Virus record (IMG/VR): IMGVR_UViG_3300021957_000081
Location: 1 to 43,493 of that record
Length of the DNA: 43,493 nt
Source: a virus
Direction: 5' to 3' (one strand)
The position numbers were made by a program, and so were the translations under genes. Shown one piece after another: positions 7,775-15,810 of this stretch; the first letter of the stretch is position 1; every line of letters starts with the position of its first letter. Under the pieces are notes generated by a model. It was not told the DNA's origin, ran no database searches, and saw nothing but the letters and a program-made list of their open reading frames with translations.

Positions 7775-7782
7775 TATAAATA
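7775..7782 (+). promoter_or_regulatory. T4-type late promoter box, very close to the next ATG
   Basis: TATAAATA on the plus strand, starting 13 bases before ATG 7788. By T4 late spacing the start site would fall on or next to the ATG, so this transcript would be nearly leaderless, although GAGGT is also present as a ribosome site for read-through messages. Confidence 0.6.
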
Positions 7783-7787
7783 GAGGT

Positions 7788-8351
7788 ATGACTTACTTTG
7801 ATCAAATATTAGAAAAAACTGGTGGCAAGGAACGTAGTGTTCGTTGGTTTCGTGATAAGGTGCGAGAACTAGGCACACCCCCCGATAGGAAGTTGATATC
7901 TGAGGGAATAGTTACTGGTCGCCCAAATCTTGGAAACATGAATTTTTTCTTTTATGATCCAAAATATAAAAACGAATTACCGTATTACGATAGGTTTCCT
8001 TTAGTAATGCCAATTGAGAGTTACAATGATGGATTTTTAGGATTGAATTTTCACTACCTATCCATTCCAATGAGACTTAAACTATTGTCTGTAATTACAG
8101 AATATGCAACAGACGATAGGATGGATGAAAACACAAAAATTAGATTAACGTGGAATCGTATAAAAAGAAACCCAATGGTAAAACCTACGGTTAAAAGATA
8201 TCTCGCATCCCATGTAAAATCACCATTCCGTAAAATAGAAGCAGACGAAATGATGTTAGCAGTACTGTTACCTGTACAAAGATTTGTAAAGGCAACTGAT
8301 AACAAGGTTTACTCTGATTCTAGGCGAATGTCAAATCAAAGGAGAGTATAA
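7788..8351 (+). CDS. Conserved T4-like virion or head-tail protein, function unknown
   Basis: A 187-residue protein strongly patterned like a conserved marine T4-like protein: RWFRDKVRELG near the N-terminus, then NMNFFFYDPK, LPYYDRFPLVMPI and GLNFHYLSIPMR. I remember this family next to head-completion and baseplate genes but cannot name its role. In T4 the gp4 neighbour is the DNA end protector gp2, so gp2 is a possible identity from synteny only. Its TAA overlaps the ATG of the next gene (TAATG). Confidence 0.65.
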   Translation: MTYFDQILEKTGGKERSVRWFRDKVRELGTPPDRKLISEGIVTGRPNLGNMNFFFYDPKYKNELPYYDRFPLVMPIESYNDGFLGLNFHYLSIPMRLKLLSVITEYATDDRMDENTKIRLTWNRIKRNPMVKPTVKRYLASHVKSPFRKIEADEMMLAVLLPVQRFVKATDNKVYSDSRRMSNQRRV

Positions 8352-9022
8352 TGGCAGCATTAGACGAATTTATTTCCAGTTTTAGTAAATATGGTGGCCC
8401 TGCTATGCTTAGTAGGTTTGAGGTACGAATATCTGCCCCTGCTACAGCAATACCTTCTTATTCTGATGATAGGCACATGTCACTTCGTGTAGAAACAGTA
8501 ACTATGCCAGGTAAAAACCTTAGAACTGTTACCAATGAAAACATATATGGCCCAACACATGAAATGGCACAAGGTTTAACATATGCAGAAGAAGTCAATA
8601 TGACATTCTTCCTTTCAGCAGAACATTTTGAAAGGAATTATATTCAGTCTTGGATGGATTTTATTTACAAACCAAACAACTATAATCTAGAGTATTATAA
8701 AGAATATAATCGTCCAATCCAAATATTTCAATTGGATAAAAATGGAAAAAGATTAAATGGTATGAATTTGAATGAAGCATTTCCAAAAACTCTTGGCCCA
8801 ATAGAATATACACAAACGTCTACAGAACTTGCAAGACAAGAAGTTTCTTTTGCGTTTAAAGATATTACCTTTATAGATTCTAGTGGAAACAGTATTTCAA
8901 AATCTGATTCTAGAACTTTCCCACAGGATTTGAGATTGCCAGTTACACCACAAGGAGTATCTACATTACCTTCTGTTAGTGTAGATCCATATCAAGATGC
9001 TATTCTTAGAGGAATACAATAA
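8351..9022 (+). CDS. Tail-tube family protein (gp19/gp54-like)
   Basis: A 223-residue protein with the tail-tube fold pattern: FEVRISAPA, MSLRVETVTMPGKNL, then TFFLSAEHFERNYIQSWMDF and TLGPIEYTQTSTELARQEVS, ending in a FAFKDITF strand. This matches gp19-type tubes and the gp54-type tube initiator in marine T4-like phages. Position beside gp26 and baseplate genes favours a baseplate or tube-initiator role, but a main tube role cannot be excluded. Ribosome site AAAGGAGAG. Ends in a Pro/Ser-rich tail. Confidence 0.8.
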   Translation: MAALDEFISSFSKYGGPAMLSRFEVRISAPATAIPSYSDDRHMSLRVETVTMPGKNLRTVTNENIYGPTHEMAQGLTYAEEVNMTFFLSAEHFERNYIQSWMDFIYKPNNYNLEYYKEYNRPIQIFQLDKNGKRLNGMNLNEAFPKTLGPIEYTQTSTELARQEVSFAFKDITFIDSSGNSISKSDSRTFPQDLRLPVTPQGVSTLPSVSVDPYQDAILRGIQ

Positions 9023-9069
9023 CTTACAGATTAAATAAATTTACATAATGCACAATAGGAGATAATATT

Positions 9070-9771
9070 ATGGCATTACCAAAACTGGCCTCGGCCAAGT
9101 ATGAATTGACATTACCATCAACTGGAGAAACAGTTGAATTCCGTCCTTTTCTTGTGAAAGAAGAAAAGGCATTAATGTTAGCACAACAAGAAAACAACCA
9201 AAGTTCAATGATTCGTGCAATAGAAGAGATTATCTCTGCATGTACTTTTGATAAATTAAAACCAAAAGATTTACCCATATTTGATATTGAATATGTGTTT
9301 CTAAAACTGAGAGCAAAATCAGTTGGTGAAATATCTAGACTTAGTATTAAGTGTCCAGATGATAATGAAACTTTAGTTGAAGTTGATATTGATTTATCAA
9401 AGATTGAATGTCACAAAGAAGTTGGACATAATAATAATATCAAAATTACTGATGATGTTGGATTAATTCTAAACTACCCTAACGTGGATACTATGAAGTC
9501 GTTAGATAATAATGATGAAACTGGTGCTACATTTGATGTTATCACATCATGCATTTCTCAAATATACGATGCAGATAATGTGTATGCAAAAAATGATATG
9601 GATAAAGAAGAGTTGAATGATTTTATTGAATCAATGTCTCATATTCAGTTTGAGATGATTCAAGAATTCTTCGCAACTATGCCTAAAGTGAAACATTCTG
9701 TTAAGATTAAAAACCCGAATACTGGTGTTGAGAGTGAAGTTGTATTAGAAGGTCTATCTGATTTTTTTTAA
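9070..9771 (+). CDS. 26: Baseplate hub assembly protein gp26
   Basis: A 233-residue protein of the T4 baseplate gp26 family: MALPKLASAKYELTLPSTGE, then FRPFLVKEEKALMLAQQ, and a middle IEYVFLKLRAKSVGE and CPDDNETLVEVDIDLS. In T4 it is needed for hub assembly; the family also resembles tail assembly chaperones. It ends GAT TTT TTT TAA TAG: a run of eight T just before the stop allows a -1 shift into the next reading frame, which continues for 65 codons. It precedes the tape measure gene by one small gene. Confidence 0.9.
   Translation: MALPKLASAKYELTLPSTGETVEFRPFLVKEEKALMLAQQENNQSSMIRAIEEIISACTFDKLKPKDLPIFDIEYVFLKLRAKSVGEISRLSIKCPDDNETLVEVDIDLSKIECHKEVGHNNNIKITDDVGLILNYPNVDTMKSLDNNDETGATFDVITSCISQIYDADNVYAKNDMDKEELNDFIESMSHIQFEMIQEFFATMPKVKHSVKIKNPNTGVESEVVLEGLSDFF
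9762..9768 (+). promoter_or_regulatory. Candidate -1 ribosomal frameshift site T TTT TTT
   Basis: In the gp26 frame the last codons are TTT TTT followed by TAA. The heptamer T TTT TTT fits the X XXY YYZ rule, so both tRNAs can re-pair one base back. After the shift the frame reads LIALSHNSLEN and stays open to 9965. A stop directly after the slip site slows ribosomes and favours shifting. Confidence 0.6.
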
Positions 9772-9824
9772 TAGCCCTCTCTCACAATAGTCTGGAAAAC
9801 TACTACAAGTTAAACTTCAGTCTA

Positions 9825-9965
9825 ATGCAACACCACAAGTATTCCTTGACGGAAATTGAAGAGATGATGCCATGGGAGAGGGAAGTATATACTACACTGC
9901 TCCAACAGCATTTGGAAGATGAAAGAACAAAAGAAAGACAGCGACAAGCTGATAGTAAGAGATAA
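9825..9965 (+). CDS. 51: gp51-like frame, probably read by frameshift from gp26
   Basis: The open -1 frame runs from 9768 to TAA at 9963-9965. The first ATG is at 9825 but has no Shine-Dalgarno sequence, and the residues before it (SLENYYKLNFSL) look coding. The C-terminal part, YSLTEIEEMMPWEREVY and a charged Gln/Arg-rich helix, resembles the short gp51 baseplate-catalyst proteins of marine T4-like phages and the C-terminal extensions of tail assembly chaperones. I infer a gp26-gp51 fusion of about 298 residues besides gp26 alone. Confidence 0.65.
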   Translation: MQHHKYSLTEIEEMMPWEREVYTTLLQQHLEDERTKERQRQADSKR

Positions 9966-9968
9966 ATA
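9961..9968 (+). promoter_or_regulatory. Late-promoter-like box GATAAATA
   Basis: GATAAATA, one mismatch from the T4 late consensus, lies 19 bases before ATG 9987. The leader carries CAGGAGAGAG. It overlaps the end of the gp51-like frame. Plausible start for the EF-hand and tape measure genes. Confidence 0.4.
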
Positions 9969-9986
9969 GAAGTACAGGAGAGAGTA

Positions 9987-10310
9987 ATGAGTGAAGAAGA
10001 ATTAAAGAAACACCATCCAGCCGATACTAACGGTGATGGTAAAGTTTCTGATGAAGAACATGCAATGTACATGGAATTCAAAAGAAAAGAACTAGAAGAT
10101 AACGATGCCATGAGGGACGCTCAGCGTTCAATGACATGGTTCGCTTTATTTGGATTATTGTTATATCCATTCGCAGTTGTTATCGCATCTTATATTGGTT
10201 TAGGTGAAGCACAAAAAACACTAGGCAGTATGGCACCAACTTATTTTGTTGCTGTTGCTGGTATAGTCGCTGCGTTCTTTGGTTCGCAAGCGTACACCAA
10301 AAAGAAATAG
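9987..10310 (+). CDS. EF-hand motif membrane protein upstream of tape measure
   Basis: A 107-residue protein with a calcium-loop-like DTNGDGKVSDEEH at residues 13-25 (D-x-N-x-D-x-x-x-x-x-x-E spacing of an EF-hand), a charged helix, and two hydrophobic segments near residues 49-70 and 84-100, ending TKKK. This type of gene appears in other marine myoviruses beside tail genes. It may be a membrane-associated tail or entry factor; no proof. Only one EF-hand is present. Ribosome site CAGGAGAGAG. Confidence 0.7.
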   Translation: MSEEELKKHHPADTNGDGKVSDEEHAMYMEFKRKELEDNDAMRDAQRSMTWFALFGLLLYPFAVVIASYIGLGEAQKTLGSMAPTYFVAVAGIVAAFFGSQAYTKKK

Positions 10311-10320
10311 GTAAAGTAAA

Positions 10321-12630
10321 ATGGCAGTCGAGAAGCAAGACGGTAGATTTAAATCTCTAATTCAAACAATTAAAGAACAGAGAGACAAAGATGCAAGACA
10401 ACGGGCAAAAGAATCGTCTGAAGTAAAGTCTGCAATTCTGGATCAGAAACAAGTTCAACAGGACTTGTTGAATCAAGGATTCACGGCAGAAGAATCTGCA
10501 TATCAAGCTCGACAACTGACCATTAAAGCATTAAAAGAATCCAAAGAAGCAATCATAAAAAATAACCCTGTAAAGGGTACAGTGGATGCGATTGGTAAAC
10601 TTACCTCACAGGTGATTGGCCAAAGAAAAGATTCTTTGTTGCAAAGTCTTCAGAGTAAACTTCCGTTTGGTGATAGTGGTGCAAAAGCAACTGAAGACAA
10701 ACGTGATAAGATGAGGATGGATCAAAAAATCCTTAGTACTCTTGGTAAAGTTTCTTCTGGTATTATGGGTCTTGGTTCAACATTAGGTGGATTTCTAAAA
10801 GATAAGGCCAAACAAATTGGTGGTGATATCTTTGGTATGTTAAAAAAGTTTGCTTTTGGCGCAGCAGTCGCTGGTGTTCTTGTATTCCTTAACAGTAAAT
10901 ATTGGGAAGATACCAAAGCGTTTGTAGTAGACAAATTGATGCCTGCACTTAAAAACTTGTGGTTAAATGTTATTTCTCCATTGGTAACAGTATTTAAAGA
11001 TGTAATTGTAAAACAGTTTGAAGCTGTTAAGGCATTATTTGATACTTTAGGAGATGCAATACAGAAGTTCAAAGATGGTGATATCCTTGGTGGTATTACT
11101 ACTCTTGTTGGTGGACTTGGTACATTCTTCAAAGATACCATAGACAATCTAATTACTGGTGTCTATAATCTATTCGCTAGTTTGTTTGGACTAGAACCTA
11201 CAGATTCAGTGTTTGGTTCTATATCCACATTCATTAGTGACACATGGAAAAGTATCAAAACATTCTTCACAAATTTATATGACGGTGTGGTTGGATTATT
11301 CACTGACCCTATAGGAACATTAACTACATTATGGACAGGACTAGTAGGTGAAGGTGGATTGATTGATATCCTCTTTGCTCCTATAGATAGTGCTATAGCA
11401 TGGGTACAAGGTATATTCGGTTGGGGTGATCCAGATGAACCATTTAAAATTTCTACATTTGTAAAGGGAATTTTTGGTAAAGTAAAAGAATGGTTCGTAG
11501 GATTATTTACATGGGGTAAAGATGCTGGCACTGATGCAGCTGGTGATTTTTCACTTTCAACATTGATATCTACTGCCTTTGGTACAATAAAAGAATGGTT
11601 TACTGGACTATTTACATGGGCAAAAGAATCTGGTGAAACTGAAGCAGGAGACTTCTCACTTACTAAACTTGCAACTGCGGCCTTTGGTAAAGTTAAAGAG
11701 TGGATTGGAAATCTATTTTCATGGGCATCTGAACCATCTGCAGCAGATGATGAAGGACAACCATTCAGTTTCTTTGGAACTTTACTGGAAGCAGTAAAAG
11801 CACCCATTAGATTTATCCAAGACCTATTTACCTTTGATTCAGAATTCTTTGAGAAGGGTCTATTAGGAAAATTAGGTATTGTATCTGCAAAACTAGTAGA
11901 CTTAATATTCTATCCTCTAAATCTTGGAATTAACTTTATAAAAGGATTATTTGGTTGGGACGAAGACAAAGATGGAAATAAAACCACATTTAGTCTAAGT
12001 GGACTTATTGCTAGTGCAATAGAAAAGATTTGGAATTGGTTTAAAGGCCTTCTATCTATTGATGTTATGTCAATTGTTAAGTCTATTCCTGGCGCATCCA
12101 CACTATTAAGTTGGTTTGCATCTGATGAACAAGACAAACAACTTGCAAGTGCTGTTGAAACAGGTTTTTATAATAAAGACATTGTTGGTGCATCTGAAAT
12201 AGATGAAAGTATGATGACAAGTGTATCACCAGAACAATTGCAAGCGGTTCTTGCAGATAATGATTTGAGAGAATCAGATAAACAACTTGTTATTGATGAA
12301 CTTGCAAGAAGAGGAATTGAACAGAGAGCATCAGGTGGCCCTGTTAAAGCCGGTGGTATGTATATCGTTGGTGAAGAAGGAAGAGAATTATTTGTTCCTA
12401 AAACAGATGGAATGATTGTTCCAAATTCATCAAATGCATCAAATAAAACAAACTCGATATCTACTGCTTCTATGCAAACACAGACAGCAAATGTTGCTCC
12501 AATCATAGTTAATGCACCAACCGCTAACGTATCTGATGGTGGTGGGGGTTCTAGGGGAATGCAACTAGTACCAATGTCAGTTGGAGAAAGTGATCCAGTG
12601 TTTAGGGCAGTAGCTGCAAACCCATTCTAG
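10321..12630 (+). CDS. 29: Tape measure / tail length protein (gp29-like)
   Basis: A 769-residue protein, longer than T4 gp29 (590). It has a basic, coiled N-terminus (KSLIQTIKEQRDKDARQRAK), hydrophobic segments around residues 160-195, many aromatic amphipathic segments of the F-x-x-L-F-x-W type, and a C-terminal tape measure motif GGPVKAGGMYIVGEEG then REL-FVP near residues 675-700. Position after gp26 fits. Three 35-residue tandem repeats occupy residues 375-479. Gene product sets tail length and enters the tube. Confidence 0.85.
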   Translation: MAVEKQDGRFKSLIQTIKEQRDKDARQRAKESSEVKSAILDQKQVQQDLLNQGFTAEESAYQARQLTIKALKESKEAIIKNNPVKGTVDAIGKLTSQVIGQRKDSLLQSLQSKLPFGDSGAKATEDKRDKMRMDQKILSTLGKVSSGIMGLGSTLGGFLKDKAKQIGGDIFGMLKKFAFGAAVAGVLVFLNSKYWEDTKAFVVDKLMPALKNLWLNVISPLVTVFKDVIVKQFEAVKALFDTLGDAIQKFKDGDILGGITTLVGGLGTFFKDTIDNLITGVYNLFASLFGLEPTDSVFGSISTFISDTWKSIKTFFTNLYDGVVGLFTDPIGTLTTLWTGLVGEGGLIDILFAPIDSAIAWVQGIFGWGDPDEPFKISTFVKGIFGKVKEWFVGLFTWGKDAGTDAAGDFSLSTLISTAFGTIKEWFTGLFTWAKESGETEAGDFSLTKLATAAFGKVKEWIGNLFSWASEPSAADDEGQPFSFFGTLLEAVKAPIRFIQDLFTFDSEFFEKGLLGKLGIVSAKLVDLIFYPLNLGINFIKGLFGWDEDKDGNKTTFSLSGLIASAIEKIWNWFKGLLSIDVMSIVKSIPGASTLLSWFASDEQDKQLASAVETGFYNKDIVGASEIDESMMTSVSPEQLQAVLADNDLRESDKQLVIDELARRGIEQRASGGPVKAGGMYIVGEEGRELFVPKTDGMIVPNSSNASNKTNSISTASMQTQTANVAPIIVNAPTANVSDGGGGSRGMQLVPMSVGESDPVFRAVAANPF
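11443..11757 (+). repeat. Three 105-base tandem repeats inside the tape measure gene
   Basis: Residues 375-409, 410-444 and 445-479 of the tape measure share the pattern F-(S/K)-(L/I)-S-T... then FGKVKEW-(F/I)-x-x-LF-(T/S)-W followed by an acidic GD. The period is 35 residues. Gain or loss of a unit would change tail length by a fixed step. Confidence 0.75.
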
Positions 12631-12818
12631 TCAGTAGTATTTTTACCACAGTATACCAACCATCCGTCTTCATTCACTATGAATCTGTCGTTTGGTTGGT
12701 AAAGATGATGATCGTTCTCACTACCATCCTTCTTTATACCCATTACCTCACCAGGCCATTCACCTCGAATCTTAAAGTTTTTTCCTGCCTGTTCGATATG
12801 GTAGTCTAACCACATCAT
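12627..12818 (-). CDS. Hypothetical protein (63 aa)
   Basis: A 63-residue protein (start MMWLDYHIEQAGKNFKIRGE) with PNDRFIVNEDGWLVYCGK near the C-terminus. The same style of ending (IGDEFRVGPNGYFEYIG) is present in the neighbouring 69-residue product, so the two may be distant paralogues. Its stop shares four bases with the stop of the tape measure gene, the convergent end of the plus-strand island. Confidence 0.65.
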   Translation of the reverse strand: MMWLDYHIEQAGKNFKIRGEWPGEVMGIKKDGSENDHHLYQPNDRFIVNEDGWLVYCGKNTTD

Positions 12819-13024
12819 TGTGCCATTTCCTCTTTTACAAAGTTGTGCATCAATTTGTTGGGATTACCAATGTATTCAAAGTAACCATTTGGGCCAACTC
12901 TAAATTCATCACCGATTTCCAGTTCTACATCATCTAATACGAAGAACTTTTTTTCTTCTTTATTATCTGGCATAACACGAAAACCATTCTTAAATTTTAT
13001 TAGTAGTAAATTTTTCCATAACAT
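12815..13024 (-). CDS. Hypothetical protein (69 aa)
   Basis: A 69-residue protein with a DDVELEIGDEFRVGPNGYFE core, similar in layout to the C-terminus of the product encoded next to it (12627-12818). The core reads like a small beta-barrel with a GD turn. Start ATG 13024; the stop overlaps the next start. Family not recognised. Confidence 0.6.
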   Translation of the reverse strand: MLWKNLLLIKFKNGFRVMPDNKEEKKFFVLDDVELEIGDEFRVGPNGYFEYIGNPNKLMHNFVKEEMAQ

Positions 13025-13037
13025 AGTATAACCTCAT

Positions 13038-15077
13038 TTATTTTGTTGTTGCTATGAAAACACCGTTCCAATCTTTAGGTAGGTCTTGTGTCTTCATGTA
13101 TAGACATCTTTCAATCCACATCTCATAGTACTTATCTAATTGTCCACCAAACTCACCCATTAAATCTTGACACATCCGTATAGATTTGTTGAAATTTTGG
13201 GTAGTATAGTGTTCGTGCATCAAATGATGTTTCTCCTGTGACACCTTGTCACAATTTTTGTCTATAACAGTATATATACGGATACCCACAGTCTTACCTT
13301 TAACTGCAAGGTCGTCTATTTTTAGATAAAAGAAATCATCTTTAGTCTGATTGTAGGTATTCTCACCTACTAATAGGACACATCCATATTCTTTACATTT
13401 TGATTCTATTCTTGCGGCAGTACTTACTGAGTCTCCAAGCACATCATAACTGTGTCGTAAAGTAGAACCCATTTCGCCAAGATAACCAAGACCAGTATTA
13501 ATGCCAGCTCCCATACCCACTGGTGGGCGTCCCTCTTTTGTAATTTTATCATTGAATATCTCCACTGCCTTTAACATATCTAATCCACACTGCACCGCTG
13601 TTTTAGGGTGTTGTGGATCATTAATTGGTGCGTTATGGACATGCATTGATGCATCACCAATGTACTTGATAACCATACCGTCTGCATCTAATATCGGTTG
13701 AGTAATGGCATCCATATACCCATTCATTATTTTTGTCAACCCCTTAACGTCATCACCAAATGATTCGCCCAATGGAGTGAACCCTCGTAGGTCTGAGAAA
13801 CAGATTGATATCTCTTTCTTCATACCGTCTTTAATAAGTGCTGGGTTCTCTTGTAATAGTCGTACAACTGTAGGTGATGCATACCCAGCAAACTGTTTCT
13901 TGATAGCCTGTTTCTCAAAGAATTCCTTTGTGAACCTATTGAATATTGCATGGAATCCAACCAGTGTTGTTACCATAACAACCCAACTCCAATCAATCAA
14001 CCATAGATGATTAATGAAGTAATAGTATGAACCATATACTGCACCAACTGGAATTGCAATAATCATAATACCAGATAACCAGTATGGAGCTCTGTTTGCA
14101 ATAAGTACTAATAACAATCCAAGTCCAAGTGCAGACAACCATTCCAAGAATGTTGATTCTGGAAATCTAATAAGTGTCTCACCGTTTAGGATTGTCTGTA
14201 AGGATGTAGCAACTGGAACATACGAATACTGTTCACCTTTAGGTGTTGCAATAATACTACCAAGTCCCTCAGCAGTAGTCGCAATGATTACTGTCTTACC
14301 AGCAAGGGAACTGTAGTCATTAGATGTTGCGCTTAGTGTAGGGAAATCTGTATTGTATCTCAACCATATTCTACCGAATGTATCAGTTTTGATTGTAGGA
14401 TATGATGGTACACGCATTGCAGTGATACCACCTTCTTGTGTCTTAACTTGATATGATGGGTCGCCTGTTGCAACACGAATAGTTTCCATTGCAATAGATG
14501 GGAATATCTCTTCTCCGACTCTCATTAAAAGTGGTAAACGTCTTACAACTCCGTCTATCTCCGGCACAGTTGATATTACACCAACTCCATCTGCATTTAA
14601 TCCTAGTAACTCTATTGGCCCCAACATACCGTCCCACTCAAATAACCAAGGAAGTGGGTCACCTATCTTAGCGACACCTCTGGGAACTGCATTCTTATTT
14701 GTTTGAGAAGTTCCTGTTTGTGCAATGACAACACCATTACCAGCAAGTGATTGTGCTAAGTCCATATCACCACCAAGTCTATCCTGTTCTGAGAACAAAA
14801 TAGGTAAGATGATTATCCCAGCGCCTGCTTCTCTGAGTTGCCATATCATATCTGCAATGACAGTTCTCTTCCAAGGCCACTGTCCATACTTCTCAATAGA
14901 CTTTTCGTCTATTTCTAGTATCGCAATGTCTGAAGATATCTGTGGAGTATCGTATTGTTGAATTAAATCAAATGATTTTAAACGTAGAGTTTCCTTAACA
15001 AAAGGGTCACTCCACCCAATCCAAGAAATAATACTAAGTGTTATTAGGGCAGTTGCCCAATGCGTAATCCATTTCAT
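13038..15077 (-). CDS. CHASE2-domain membrane adenylate/guanylate cyclase
   Basis: A 679-residue sensor cyclase. Order: one N-terminal membrane helix (residues 5-22), a periplasmic CHASE2 domain (about 30-300: WPWKRTVIADMI, GVGVISTVPEIDGVVRRLPL), three membrane helices (about 310-376) and a class III cyclase domain (about 420-605). Metal aspartates are D429 (FSDLRGF) and D475 (KYIGDA); K471 and D545 are purine-selecting positions typical of adenylate cyclases; R556 is the transition-state arginine. The usual asparagine partner is Ser552. Makes cyclic nucleotide in the host cytoplasm in response to an envelope signal. Last large gene of the curli-like cassette. Confidence 0.92.
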   Translation of the reverse strand: MKWITHWATALITLSIISWIGWSDPFVKETLRLKSFDLIQQYDTPQISSDIAILEIDEKSIEKYGQWPWKRTVIADMIWQLREAGAGIIILPILFSEQDRLGGDMDLAQSLAGNGVVIAQTGTSQTNKNAVPRGVAKIGDPLPWLFEWDGMLGPIELLGLNADGVGVISTVPEIDGVVRRLPLLMRVGEEIFPSIAMETIRVATGDPSYQVKTQEGGITAMRVPSYPTIKTDTFGRIWLRYNTDFPTLSATSNDYSSLAGKTVIIATTAEGLGSIIATPKGEQYSYVPVATSLQTILNGETLIRFPESTFLEWLSALGLGLLLVLIANRAPYWLSGIMIIAIPVGAVYGSYYYFINHLWLIDWSWVVMVTTLVGFHAIFNRFTKEFFEKQAIKKQFAGYASPTVVRLLQENPALIKDGMKKEISICFSDLRGFTPLGESFGDDVKGLTKIMNGYMDAITQPILDADGMVIKYIGDASMHVHNAPINDPQHPKTAVQCGLDMLKAVEIFNDKITKEGRPPVGMGAGINTGLGYLGEMGSTLRHSYDVLGDSVSTAARIESKCKEYGCVLLVGENTYNQTKDDFFYLKIDDLAVKGKTVGIRIYTVIDKNCDKVSQEKHHLMHEHYTTQNFNKSIRMCQDLMGEFGGQLDKYYEMWIERCLYMKTQDLPKDWNGVFIATTK

Positions 15078-15093
15078 ACGGTTATTTAGTAGT

Positions 15094-15810
15094 TTAGTAT
15101 TGTGTTACTGAAACGCTACACCCATTTGAATTGGCACAAAATTGTGTAACACTGTATGAATTTAATCCTGTATCTTGCCAACCACTACCTAGTTGTTGAA
15201 TATTTGCAGTGACAGGGCCACCACCATTAGTTACGTCTACATTAGCAACATTACGCATTGACCTTTGGTATACTATTACACTATTGTCATCACCAGTTAC
15301 ACTGATGTTTGCTTCGACTTCGCCATAACTATCACTTTGGTGTTTTACTGTATTATCATCACCGTCAATCTCAATATTACTTTCTTTAAGTCCACCCCAA
15401 TCCATAGTACTATATGAATGACTTCCGTTACTTGGGTTTGAAAAGATGCTTTGTGCTTTATTGCGGTCACCAACAATATCAATATTGGTTATATTTTCAT
15501 TAGTATTATTTTGTCCAGTTGCATGTGCTACGACAACCGTGTTATCGTCACCAACTGTACTACTTGTTACAGTAGAATCATCACTTGCGACACCATCTGC
15601 CCAACCGTGTGCGTTACCGTTCATATCTGTACAATTTGAATCATTGTTGATAGCACAATACTGAAAGTAGTTGCCACTACCATCTTGAACAACTTCTAAA
15701 GTAAGATCGTCACCAACTTGGTTCACATATATTTCATTTGCCATACAAGATTGTGCATAGAAAAAAGATACGAATAGGACTTTACCTAACTTGGATAATA
15801 GTGATTTCAT
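15094..15810 (-). CDS. Secreted curlin-like repeat protein (CsgA/CsgB-like), copy B
   Basis: Start chosen at ATG 15810 behind GGAGAAGGAAG. The protein has a signal peptide ending near SCMA, then EIYVNQVGDDLTLEVVQDG and further N/D/G/S-rich repeats with V-x-G-D-x-N-x-V units (VGDDNTVVV, DGDDNTVKH, TGDDNSVIV), ending SVSVTQY. These loosely follow the curlin repeat x-Q-x-G-x-x-N. It is probably an extracellular beta-solenoid or amyloid subunit exported through the CsgG encoded upstream. Six cysteines or so are unusual for curlins. It overlaps the FecR gene by 29 bases. Confidence 0.8.
   Translation of the reverse strand: MKSLLSKLGKVLFVSFFYAQSCMANEIYVNQVGDDLTLEVVQDGSGNYFQYCAINNDSNCTDMNGNAHGWADGVASDDSTVTSSTVGDDNTVVVAHATGQNNTNENITNIDIVGDRNKAQSIFSNPSNGSHSYSTMDWGGLKESNIEIDGDDNTVKHQSDSYGEVEANISVTGDDNSVIVYQRSMRNVANVDVTNGGGPVTANIQQLGSGWQDTGLNSYSVTQFCANSNGCSVSVTQY

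Noticed and set aside
10722-11147. A 141-residue antisense frame in the tape measure gene
   Set aside because: Mirror of a real gene in hydrophobic and repetitive sequence; no ribosome site or recognisable domain.
11163-11807. A 214-residue open frame antisense to the tape measure gene
   Set aside because: It mirrors the tandem-repeat region; the plus-strand frame has clear tape measure features and the antisense product is Ser/Pro-rich without ribosome site.
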